DNA of 14,194 bases from assembly GCA_026388755.1 (NCBI GenBank), contig JAPLJE010000412.1:7211-21404 (forward strand). Direction: 5' to 3'. The notes below the pieces were generated by a model. It made no database searches and was not told the DNA's origin. It saw only the letters and a list, made by a program, of their open reading frames with translations. Shown piece by piece: positions 7,401 to 14,194 of the stretch. The stretch is from Deltaproteobacteria bacterium. GTDB taxonomy: Bacteria > Desulfobacterota > Desulfobacteria > Desulfobacterales > Desulfatirhabdiaceae. How positions within the stretch are numbered: position 1 is the first letter of the stretch; every line of letters begins with the position of its first letter. A program made the position numbers and the translations under genes.

Positions 7401-8927
7401 ACCGATGGCAGGGATCACGGTGTCCACTTCAATGATGAACTCGGATCCCTTGACCGGAACCGGCCTGCGTCTGCCGCTGGCGTCCGGTTCCCCCAAGGCC
7501 ATCTGGATACATTCTATTGCTTTGACCTTGCCGGCGTCATCACCGATGATCCGCACCGGATGGGTCAGGGTCTTGATCTCAATGCCTTCGTCCTCGCATT
7601 CCTCGATTTCATCCCGGCTTGCCGGCATTTCATCCATGCTCCGGCGGTAGATGATAAACGGCTTTTTGGAACCGGTTCTAAGGGCGGTGCGGACCGAATC
7701 CATGGCCACGTTTCCGCCGCCAATGACCGCCACCCGATCCCCCAGTTGTATCCGGTTTCCCAGATTCACTTCCCTGAGGAACTCAACGCCCGGATAGACG
7801 CCGGACAGGGATTCGCCCTCTATCCCCAGCCGCTTGCATTCATGGGCGCCGATGGCCACGAAAAAGGCTTTATAACCATTCTCCCGAAGCTGGGAAATGG
7901 TAAAATCCTTTCCAATTTCCACACCGGTCTTGAATTGAACCCCCAGATCCTTCATCACCTGAATTTCGGATTCAATAATATCCCGGGGAAGGCGATAGGA
8001 CGGAATGCCGACGGTCAGCATGCCGCCAAGAACCGGCAGCTTTTCAAAAACCGTTACAGAATAGCCTTCAATAGCCAGATAATACGCGGCGGTCAGGCCC
8101 GCTGGGCCTGCGCCGACAATGGCGACTTTCTCGTTTTTCGATTCCTTGACCTTGGGAACAAATGGAGAGCCGCTTTTTAAATCCTCGTCCGCCAGAAAGC
8201 GGTGAAGGTATTGAATGCTGATGGGCTCGTCCACCTGATTCCGGGTGCAGATGCCTTCGCAGGGGTGATGGCAGACACGGCCGCAGACTCCGGGAAAAGG
8301 ATGGTCCTGCTTGAAGAGCTCCAATGCTTCCCGGTATTTTCCCGCATTGATCAGGGCGATGAATCCCTGAACGCTGACATGGGCCGGGCACATGGCCTTG
8401 CAGGGCGCCGTGCCCCGCTTGCTGATGGCAAACGCACCGGGAATTGCCTGCGCATACTGCTTGAATGCAGCCTTTCGCGTGGTAAGGGACTTGTTGTATT
8501 CGTCCGGAACGCTGATGGGACAGACCTTGGCGCATTCCCCGCAGCTGGTGCATTTGGAAAGATCAATATAACGGGGCTTCTGGCGAATCCTAGCCGTAAA
8601 ACTGCCGGGATTGCCGCTGAGATCCAGAAGCTCGGTTTGGGTCAATAACTCGATGTTCAGATGCCGGCCGACCTCGACCAGTTTGGGTGAGATCACTCAC
8701 ATGGCGCAGTCGTTGGTGGGAAACGTCTTGTCAATCTGGGACATCATGCCGCCCACTGCCGCCGACTCCTCAACCAGATACACATAATATCCGGAGTTGG
8801 CCAGATCGAGCGCGGACTGCATGCCCGCTATTCCTGCGCCCACAACCATTACGGAACCCACCAGCGGTTGCGAAGCGCCACCAGCGCTTTCAGCCATTGG
8901 AAGAAGGGGGTCTGCCTGTTTTTCCAT
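4440..8927 (-). CDS. hdrA: HdrA-type flavoprotein with embedded GltD/NfnB module, selenoprotein
   Basis: ATG 8927 to TGA 4442-4440 gives 1495 residues with UGA 8699-8697 read as Sec77. Without recoding it splits into 76- and 1418-residue pieces. In order: an HdrA FAD start with GAGIAG (30-35) and PTNDCAMU (C74, U77) then [12 protein letters not shown]; a ferredoxin site C126/C129/C132/C136; a GltD/NfnB-like module with Cys-rich N-part (C176, C180, C215, C219, C223, C227), FAD GAGPAG (272-277), NAD(P)H GGGNVA (403-408) and FSGGDAV (about 546); a six-Cys cluster C639-C655; an HdrA Cys motif C748/C753/C757/C758; then a second HdrA unit with CNCG (C948, C950), GGGVGG (1087-1092) and C1234/C1245/C1249/C1250; finally two ferredoxins (C1428-C1438, C1458-C1468). 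It could hold up to three FADs and many Fe-S clusters. It is probably the cytoplasmic electron-bifurcating hub, and the insert suggests its own NAD(P)H site. AAAGGA precedes the ATG. Its stop overlaps the mvhD start. Confidence 0.95.
8664..8699 (-). promoter_or_regulatory. UGA codon with putative bacterial SECIS hairpin in hdrA
   Basis: UGA lies at 8699-8697. CUGGUC (8681-8676) pairs with GGCCGG (8669-8664), six pairs of which two are G-U, around the loop GAGGUC (8675-8670). The loop starts with G, includes GGU as in the well-studied E. coli formate dehydrogenase SECIS loop, and begins 22 nt after the UGA. Confidence 0.75.
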
Positions 8928-8955
8928 AAGTGATTTCCTTTAGAAAGTAGGTTGA

Positions 8956-8993
8956 CAATGAGCCGATCCTATCGGATTCGTAACGGCCCATTG
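8956..8993 (-). repeat. Structured RNA hairpin between the upstream MetF-family gene and hdrA
   Basis: In the 78-nt spacer, CAAUGGGCCG (8993-8984) pairs with CGGCUCAUUG (8965-8956), ten pairs with one G-U. Inside, AUCC and GGAU can form a small extra stem around GAUA. No U run follows on the minus strand, so it is unlikely to be a full terminator. It could protect or separate the downstream hdrA message or tune the expression ratio of the two genes. Confidence 0.55.
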
Positions 8994-9005
8994 CTCGCGA
9001 TTCTC

Positions 9006-9875
9006 TTAGATTCTTTCAAGGATGTCGGGGAGTTTGTCTTCCCACCCGATGGTTGATACCGACACGCCGCTGAACCCCTCGGATCTGAGTGCGGCAATCA
9101 TTTCAGCGGCAATCTGAATGCATTCCCGAACCTTGTCGGGCGCATTCTGTATTCGGGTGATGACGGTGTCAGGAATCACCACATGCTCGACATTTCGGGA
9201 CATATAACGGGCCATGCCCGCTGATTTCAGAAGCAGGACAGTCGGAATAACGGCGATCCGGCTGCGGTCAACTCGATTGTTAAAGGGACCCAGGGTGCCC
9301 AGATCAAACACCGGCGGGGTAATGAAAAATCTAGCGCCGCTGTTGCTCTTTTGGTTGAGAAGTTCTATTTCAGTTTCCAGGCTCTCTCCCTTGGCTTGGG
9401 CCTGGACCGTCGATCCCACCAGAAATCGGGGGGACCCTCTCAAATCAATGCCTGCCATGTCTTTGCCGTCCTGGAGCTTTTTCAGGGAATCCAGCAGTTC
9501 CATCAGGGTAATGTCGTAAACCGCCATGGCCTGATGATGATCCCCGAAGCGGGGGTCCTGGCCGGAGACCGCCATGACATTGGAAATGCCGCAGGCCGAG
9601 GCAGCCAGCAGATCCGCCTGCAGCGCAAGCCGGTTGCGGTCCCTACAGCAGATCTGCATGACGGTTTCCATGCCGGCCTGCTGAAGGGCGATCGCGCCGC
9701 CAAGGGAACTCATGCGCATCACCGCGTTGCTCATTTCGGGAATCAGGAAGGCATCAACCTTCTCTTTGACACGCCTGGCGTTCTTGATCATGGAAGAGAT
9801 GTCAGCGCCTTTGGGAGGTTCCATCTCAGCCAAGACCACAAACTCTCCGGCCTCTATCTTGGTTTTCAGATGCAT
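9006..9875 (-). CDS. MetF-family protein, divergent paralogue of methylenetetrahydrofolate reductase
   Basis: This 289-residue protein has a MetF-like TIM barrel: VVLAEMEPPKGAD at the N-terminus (probable catalytic acid E17), CCRDRNRLALQADLLAA, VMAVSGQDPRFGDHH, and SAGMARYM late in the sequence, all paralleling the second MetF in this window. It differs at conserved places: the TDNQTS-type segment is replaced by PEMSNAVMRMS, and the SGD motif reads SGQD. It may therefore act on a different folate or pterin substrate, form a hetero-oligomer, or have altered kinetics. GGAGGAAA lies 6 nt before the ATG and fixes the start. It is the first minus-strand gene after the divergent intergenic region and lies 78 nt upstream of hdrA on the same strand, so it is likely cotranscribed with it. 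I would not name it metF without a phylogeny. Confidence 0.85.
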   Translation of the reverse strand: MHLKTKIEAGEFVVLAEMEPPKGADISSMIKNARRVKEKVDAFLIPEMSNAVMRMSSLGGAIALQQAGMETVMQICCRDRNRLALQADLLAASACGISNVMAVSGQDPRFGDHHQAMAVYDITLMELLDSLKKLQDGKDMAGIDLRGSPRFLVGSTVQAQAKGESLETEIELLNQKSNSGARFFITPPVFDLGTLGPFNNRVDRSRIAVIPTVLLLKSAGMARYMSRNVEHVVIPDTVITRIQNAPDKVRECIQIAAEMIAALRSEGFSGVSVSTIGWEDKLPDILERI

Positions 9876-10150
9876 CGGGTTTCCTCCAGACTTGGGTGGG
9901 ACCGAAATTTAACTGGAAATGACATACATACTATCAATGTTGTTTATTCCATTAACTCATTTAGAATATTTTGGTCAAGAAAAAAATATAAAGTTTTATT
10001 TAGTAAATGAATTAAAATCATATTGATGCTGTTAACAGGATATTTGCCGGATAATCATGGACTTTTTTTCTAATCGCCTATATTGAAAATGGATCAGAAT
10101 TCATTGGAGCCCTCTGGGCACCATTGCCTTATTGTTGATTCAGGAGAAAT
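9876..10150. promoter_or_regulatory. AT-rich divergent intergenic region
   Basis: This 275-nt region separates the minus-strand Hdr/Met gene string from the plus-strand transporter, so it should hold promoters for both. On the minus strand, TTGACC (9978-9973) with a 17-nt spacer to TTAATG (9955-9950) is a weak sigma-70-like candidate. On the plus strand it holds the duplicated promoter-like element at 10048-10090. No open reading frame of interest and no clear sigma-54 site (GG-N10-GC) were found. Confidence 0.45.
10048..10090 (+). promoter_or_regulatory. Promoter-like 43-nt element, copy A (upstream of the transporter gene)
   Basis: This segment is 38/43 identical, without gaps, to 11615-11657. 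It contains TGGACT (10058-10063), a 15-nt spacer and TATATT (10079-10084), resembling -35 and -10 boxes with a short spacer. It ends about 60 nt before the transporter start. The match in two independent upstream regions suggests shared regulation, though a recent local duplication is also possible. Confidence 0.5.
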
Positions 10151-11547
10151 GTGTTGATGCAACAAAGTGTATCCCGGGGCGCCACCCTGTTCGCGGTCGG
10201 CACTGCCTCCTTTCTCATGCCGTTCATGCTCTCCGGCGTGGGCGTGGCCCTTCCGTCGATCGGCCGGGAGCTTTCTGCCAGTGCCATTCAGCTCAGCCTG
10301 GTAGAGACCGCCTATATGCTGTCGGTTCAGCCTATATGCTGTCCGTTTCCATTTTTATGCTGACCATGGGAAGGCTCGGGGATATTCACGGGCGCCGGCG
10401 CATCTTTCAGTATGGAATTGCCGTTTTTACGCTGATGGGCGGACTGTTGTCTCAGGCGTGGTCCATTCACGCTGTCATCGTATTCCGGTTTCTGCAGGGC
10501 ATCGGCGGCGCCATGATTGCGGCCACGGGGATGGCCATTGTCGTTTCCGTCTTTCCCCCCGAACAAAGAGGCAAGGCTCTGGGGATCACCGTGGCCTGTG
10601 TATATGCCGGTCTTTCCTGTGGACCTTTTGTCGGCGGATCTCTTATCACGGCGTTTGGCTGGCGGTCTTTGTTCTACCTGTGCGTACCGCTGGGAGCCGG
10701 CAGTTTTTTTCTGGTCGGTTGGAAACTGCGCGGCGAATGGGCTGACGCCAAGGGCGAACCGTTTGACTGGATAGGGGCGGCTGCGTATGCATGCGCCATT
10801 GTTGTTCTGATTGTTGGAGCTGCCAATCTTGGACATGCAAAATGGTCGTGGGGGCTTCTGGCAGCTGGTATTGCCGGATTGGGTATGTTTATCGCATTGG
10901 AGATGCGGACAAAACATCCGGTGCTGAACGTGAGCCTTTTTAGAAACAACCGGGTGTTTGCCCTGAGCAGTCTGGCGGCCCTTCTCAACTACGCCGCCAC
11001 CTTCGGGGTGACTTTTTTCTTCAGCCTCTACCTGCAGTTTGTAAAGGGCATGACGCCGCAGCAGGCCGGAGCGGTCCTCATCGTTCAGCCCGTGGCCCAG
11101 GCACTGTTTTCACCACTTTGCGGACGCCTTTCGGACCGGTATTCTGCGGAGTGGGTGGCTACGGGAGGCATGGCGCTCTGCGCTACGGGCCTTGGTATCA
11201 GCGCGGCTATTTCCGCATTTACATCCCTGCCGGTTCTTGTCGCCGTCTTCCTGTTGCTGGGGCTTGGCTTTGCCCTGTTTTCATCCCCCAACATGAGCGT
11301 GATCATGGGCAGCGTGGCACCCAGATATCTTGGTGTGGCATCAGGGCTTGTTGGCAGCATGCGCACCCTGGGCATGATGACCAGCATGACGATCATCACA
11401 GTTCTGCTGTCTGTCTTTATGAAAGGCCATTCGATCACATTCGAAACCCAGACCGACTTTCTTCTGACCATGCGAGCAGCCCTGGCGTGTTTCTGTCTGC
11501 TGTGCGGCGGAGGTATTCTGTGCTCTATCGGCAGACTGCGCCGCTGA
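10151..11547 (+). pseudogene. MFS (DHA2-like) multidrug-type transporter gene, frameshifted
   Basis: Two frames together encode one MFS transporter. The first frame (from GTG 10151, or TTG 10154 or ATG 10157; ribosome-binding AGGAG at 10142-10146) gives the first transmembrane helix, FAVGTASFLMPFMLSGVGVA, up to VETAYMLSV, then runs into a stop at 10361-10363. The second frame resumes AYMLSVSIFMLTMGRLGD (MFS motif A, GRLGDIHGRRR) and continues through about a dozen or more hydrophobic helices to the end IGRLRR. The shift comes from an imperfect 20-nt tandem duplication at 10310-10349; removing either copy restores the frame. The joined protein would be about 455 residues, typical for a DHA2 drug:H+ antiporter in the inner membrane. 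The natural substrate cannot be told. A sequencing or assembly error is a possible alternative to true inactivation. The N-terminal part of the second open frame (10132 to about 10330) is out-of-frame and not real protein. Confidence 0.85.
10310..10349 (+). repeat. 20-nt imperfect tandem duplication causing the transporter frameshift
   Basis: Copy 1 (10310-10329) and copy 2 (10330-10349) share GCCTATATGCTGTC and differ at three later positions. Because 20 is not a multiple of three, the duplication shifts the frame by two bases. Both copies encode AYMLSV in their own frames, which marks the duplication point exactly. Confidence 0.85.
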
Positions 11548-11755
11548 AGACATGAATCCCTCTTTCGCAAAAACGGCTGTCCATTGCCTGTTTCAGTCAT
11601 TCGAAGCCGACTTGCGGATAATTATGGACTTTTCTCCGAATCGCCTATATTAAAAATATGATACGATCATGCCACATGATGAGAAGCCACCATAGATGAT
11701 AATGCACGGTTAAAATGAATCGAATAAAGTCGGGATATCGAATGCCACAGGGATT
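11548..11755 (+). other. Intergenic region between the transporter and the histidine kinase
   Basis: This 208-nt region has no credible gene. It contains the second copy of the 43-nt promoter-like element (11615-11657), so the kinase and regulator probably have their own promoter. No strong hairpin plus U run was found after the transporter stop, only a weak CGGCT/AGCCG pairing with a long loop. Confidence 0.5.
11615..11657 (+). promoter_or_regulatory. Promoter-like 43-nt element, copy B (upstream of the histidine kinase)
   Basis: Ungapped match to 10048-10090 with five differences. TGGACT (11625-11630) and TATATT (11646-11651) keep exactly the same 15-nt spacing. It ends 98 nt before the kinase start. 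Confidence 0.5.
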
Positions 11756-13192
11756 ATGAAAATGCGATGGAAACTCTATTTAAACATCCGTCAAAAAGTC
11801 ATTTTCGGGCTGACGCTCGGGATGATGGCAGTTGCGCTGGTGGGGGGGTTGTCCTACCGGTATCTTAAAGAGATCGAACGCAAACAGCATTTCGTTGAGG
11901 TCGCTGATGACCTGAACAATGTCATTCTGGAGATTCGAAGGTATGAAAAAAATTTTCTACTCTATGGGGCCGAGCAGGATTTTACTGAAAACCGGTTGTT
12001 TATCGAAAAGGGTCTGAGCGCCATTGACTCTATCGCTCCAGAAATACAGAACTTGAAAGGCGCCCCGCATTTGAACCTTCTCGCACAGGAATTTCTGGCA
12101 TATCGGTCCATCATGGAACAAATTGAAAAGTCCGGCTGCCAGCACCTGCGCTCCTGCGATCAGAAAATCGAAGACAGATTGCGGGAACAGGGAAAAAAAC
12201 TCCTGGACCTTTCACATCAACTGGTCACTTATGAGCGCCAGCGCATATTGACCATCATCAAATCATTAAAAAGCCAACTGGCCGCATCCATTGTCCTGTT
12301 CATTTTTACCGGACTGTTTCTGATTGTCGTGGTCATCAAAAAAATCATTCGGCCCCTGAAGGCTATCGAACAGGCAACGCACCAGATTGCCCAGGGAGAT
12401 TTCAGCCATTTACCGATTACGGATAATTGGGATGAAACCCAACAGGTATTGCAGGCATTGAACCGGATGACTTCCGAACTGGAAAAACGCCAGGAACAGC
12501 TCCTTCAGGCCAGAAAGCTCTCCTCTATCGGAATACTGACATCCGGAGTGGCCCACCAGTTGAACAACCCCCTTAACAATATTTCAACCTCCTGCCAGAT
12601 TCTTCTGGAGGAATTCGGCCAGGGCGACCCGGAATTCATGCGTAAAATGCTGACCAATATCGAGCAGGAAGTCCACCGGGCACGGGACACGGTCAAGGGG
12701 CTTCTGGAATTTTCCCGGGACAAGGAATTTGCGCTGATCCCCCATTCGCTCAAGGAAGTGGTGGAGCGGTCGGTCCGGCTCATGTCCAGTCAGGTACCGC
12801 CGGGTATCGATATCGTGCGGAATGTTCCGGCGGATATGATTTTGAATCTGGATGCCCAACGTCTTCAGGAAGTTTTTATCAACCTTCTGATGAATGCGGT
12901 CCAGGCCATTGAAAGTCCTCCCGGACAAATCCGCATTTCTGCAATCCCGGATCAGAATGCCCATCAGGCGGTCATCGCCGTGGAAGATACGGGAGCTGGA
13001 ATTCCCGAGAATCATTTCAGCCAGATTTTTGACCCGTTTTTCACCACCAAACCCGTGGGTACGGGAACGGGCATGGGGCTTTCCGTCGTATACGGGATTA
13101 TCCAGAAGCATCAGGGAACGATTTCGGTTGAAAGCAAGGTCGGCGAAGGCACCCGATTCAGCATCCGATTGCCTTTACAGCAATCCGCATAA
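11756..13192 (+). CDS. Membrane sensor histidine kinase (two-TM, HAMP, HisKA, HATPase)
   Basis: This 478-residue kinase has a first membrane helix at about 13-35 (VIFGLTLGMMAVALVGGL), an all-helical periplasmic sensor region (about 36-176) and a second helix at about 177-195. A HAMP linker follows (about 197-250), then the HisKA H-box with phospho-acceptor H267 (GVAHQLNNPLNNI) and the ATPase core: N-box N380 (INLLMNAVQAI), G1 DTGAGI (411-416), F-box FDPFFTTK (425-432) and G2 GTGTGMGLSVV (435-445). The sensor part includes EIRRYEKNFLLYG, typical of helical-bundle (HBM-like) ligand-binding domains, so a small soluble ligand is likely; C128 and C134 could form a periplasmic disulfide. The GVAHQLNNPL box and G2 style fit NtrB/AtoS-like kinases that pair with NtrC-type regulators, and such a regulator gene starts 13 nt downstream. 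Two ATGs (11756, 11762) are possible starts. Confidence 0.93.
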   Translation: MKMRWKLYLNIRQKVIFGLTLGMMAVALVGGLSYRYLKEIERKQHFVEVADDLNNVILEIRRYEKNFLLYGAEQDFTENRLFIEKGLSAIDSIAPEIQNLKGAPHLNLLAQEFLAYRSIMEQIEKSGCQHLRSCDQKIEDRLREQGKKLLDLSHQLVTYERQRILTIIKSLKSQLAASIVLFIFTGLFLIVVVIKKIIRPLKAIEQATHQIAQGDFSHLPITDNWDETQQVLQALNRMTSELEKRQEQLLQARKLSSIGILTSGVAHQLNNPLNNISTSCQILLEEFGQGDPEFMRKMLTNIEQEVHRARDTVKGLLEFSRDKEFALIPHSLKEVVERSVRLMSSQVPPGIDIVRNVPADMILNLDAQRLQEVFINLLMNAVQAIESPPGQIRISAIPDQNAHQAVIAVEDTGAGIPENHFSQIFDPFFTTKPVGTGTGMGLSVVYGIIQKHQGTISVESKVGEGTRFSIRLPLQQSA

Positions 13193-13205
13193 GGAAGGTC
13201 AAACG

Positions 13206-14194
13206 ATGGCCGCGCGTATATTGATTGTGGACGACGAAAGCATCGCCCGGGAAAATCTGGGATATATTCTTCGGAAGGAAGGCTTTGAGACCGTTTGCGT
13301 GGACAGCGGGATGAAAGCCCTTCAGGAGCTGGAAAACCGGGATTTTGATCTGGTAATGACTGATCTTCGGATGCAGGGCATGGACGGCATGGAAGTGGTG
13401 GAACAGACCCGGGAAAAATATCCGAGCACGGAGGTCATTGTCGTTACCGGCTATGCTACGGTTACCACTGCGGTCGAGGCCATGCAGAAAGGCGCGTTCT
13501 ATTATCTTCCCAAGCCCTATCAGATTGATGAGGTTCGCATTCTGGTGCACCAGGCCATCGAAAAACGGTCTCTTCGACAGGAAGTTGCCGAATTAAAGAA
13601 ACAAATCCAGTCCCAGCAGACATTTCCCCTCCTGATCGGACAGAATCCGAAAATGATCTCCCTGAAAAACACCATTGAGCAGATCTCACCCGCGGACTGC
13701 ACGGTATTGATTCTGGGAGAAACCGGAACCGGAAAGGAACTTGTCGCCAAAACCATTCACCAGTTGAGCCATCGATCCGCAAAACGTTTTCTGGCCATAA
13801 ACTGCGGAGCGTTCAATGAAGAACTGCTGGCCAATGAGCTTTTTGGGCATGAAAAAGAAGCCTTTACCGGCGCACGGGGAATCCGCAAGGGCCTGCTGGA
13901 ATCGGTGCAGGGCGGAGCCATTCTGCTGGATGAGATCGGGGATATGCCGCTTTCCATGCAGGTAAATCTGCTTCGGGTGCTTCAGGAAAGAACCCTGATT
14001 CGCGTCGGCGGGGTTGAAGAAATTCCCATCGACATCCGAATTCTGGCAGCCACAAACAAGGATTTGAAAACAGAGGTCGACGCCGGAAAATTCCGGCAGG
14101 ATCTGTTTTACCGCTTGAACGTCATTTCCCTGCACGTTCCTCCCCTGACAGATCGAAAAGACACCCTTGCCCTGTTGTGCCGGCATTTCATGAA
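13206..14194 (+). CDS. NtrC-family sigma-54-dependent response regulator (partial, 3' end outside window)
   Basis: An open frame from ATG 13206 (ribosome-binding AAGGAAGG at 13191-13198) runs to the window edge, giving about 329 residues. The receiver domain has D9-D10, phosphoacceptor D53 (LVMTDLRMQGMDG), T81 (VVTGYAT) and K103 (YYLPKP). After a helical linker (about 106-140) comes the AAA+ domain: Walker A GETGTGKE (171-178), the sigma-54 contact loop reading EAFTGA (218-223) in place of the usual GAFTGA, Walker B GGAILLDEIG (236-245), and the sensor region LAATNKDL followed by FRQDLFYRLNVI. The C-terminal DNA-binding helix-turn-helix lies outside the window. It is probably the partner of the kinase just upstream and would activate sigma-54 promoters on phosphorylation. 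No sigma-54 site was found in the visible intergenic regions, so its targets are probably elsewhere. Confidence 0.93.
   Translation, partial: MAARILIVDDESIARENLGYILRKEGFETVCVDSGMKALQELENRDFDLVMTDLRMQGMDGMEVVEQTREKYPSTEVIVVTGYATVTTAVEAMQKGAFYYLPKPYQIDEVRILVHQAIEKRSLRQEVAELKKQIQSQQTFPLLIGQNPKMISLKNTIEQISPADCTVLILGETGTGKELVAKTIHQLSHRSAKRFLAINCGAFNEELLANELFGHEKEAFTGARGIRKGLLESVQGGAILLDEIGDMPLSMQVNLLRVLQERTLIRVGGVEEIPIDIRILAATNKDLKTEVDAGKFRQDLFYRLNVISLHVPPLTDRKDTLALLCRHFM

Noticed and set aside
4656..8180. Long plus-strand open frames (4656-5723, 5796-6704, 7098-8180)
   Set aside because: All are antisense to hdrA, without motifs or suitable ribosome-binding sites; hdrA is unmistakable on the minus strand.
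10110..10135. Sigma-54 promoter at the GGGCACCATTGCC sequence
   Set aside because: It resembles TGGCAC/TTGC, but the GG and GC pairs are not separated by the required 10 nt.
10132..10330. Alternative N-terminus of the transporter from ATG 10132
   Set aside because: The encoded residues (rich in Arg, His and Cys, not hydrophobic) do not look like a membrane protein, whereas the other frame encodes a good first helix over the same bases.
10361..10363. UGA in the transporter first frame as a fourth selenocysteine codon
   Set aside because: The protein continuing the transporter is in another frame, the residues before the UGA are already out of frame, and a tandem duplication explains the shift.
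1..14194. CRISPR arrays, tRNA or rRNA genes, insertion sequences, phage genes
   Set aside because: No regularly spaced repeats, cloverleaf or rRNA-like sequence, transposase or phage-type protein was seen on either strand.

Overview
The window reads as part of the genome of an anaerobic, sulfate-reducing-type Desulfobacterota (Desulfobacterales-like). The evidence is a Wood-Ljungdahl-associated methylene-tetrahydrofolate reductase locus fused to heterodisulfide-reductase-type electron-transfer proteins, many Cys-rich Fe-S proteins, Cys-motif PAS sensors, and at least three genes whose reading frames contain in-frame UGA codons best explained as selenocysteine. The taxonomic placement is inferred from gene content only.

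Minus strand, read right to left (9875 to 1): a MetF-family protein (9006-9875); a giant HdrA-type flavoprotein with an embedded GltD/NfnB module (4440-8927, Sec77); MvhD (4012-4443, Sec17); MetV (3286-3954); MetF (2366-3289); a stand-alone receiver protein (1831-2220); an HdrC/HdrB-fused, HdrD/DsrK-like Fe-S oxidoreductase (447-1745, Sec244); and the start of a PAS-containing sensor protein (1-439). Each of the three UGA codons would be called a stop by ordinary gene finding, so each gene looks split or N-terminally truncated. Each UGA sits at a conserved Cys position and is followed 21-23 nt later by the first base of a hairpin loop, matching the bacterial SECIS model. The hdrA/mvhD and metV/metF pairs overlap by ATGA, which suggests translational coupling.

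Together these genes resemble the MetFV-HdrABC-MvhD cluster of acetogens. MetFV would interconvert methylene- and methyl-THF, HdrA would bifurcate or confurcate electrons, MvhD would link HdrA to another redox partner, and the fused HdrD-like protein would take the HdrBC role. The NfnB/GltD insert suggests a built-in NAD(P)H site. The receiver and the PAS sensor in the same gene string suggest a dedicated signalling module.

Plus strand, right part: a 275-nt AT-rich divergent intergenic region; an MFS (DHA2-like) transporter gene broken by a 20-nt imperfect tandem duplication (10151-11547); a two-TM sensor histidine kinase (11756-13192); and an NtrC-type sigma-54 activator running off the window (13206-14194). 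A 43-nt promoter-like element is duplicated upstream of both the transporter and the kinase. No tRNA, rRNA, CRISPR array or insertion sequence was seen.
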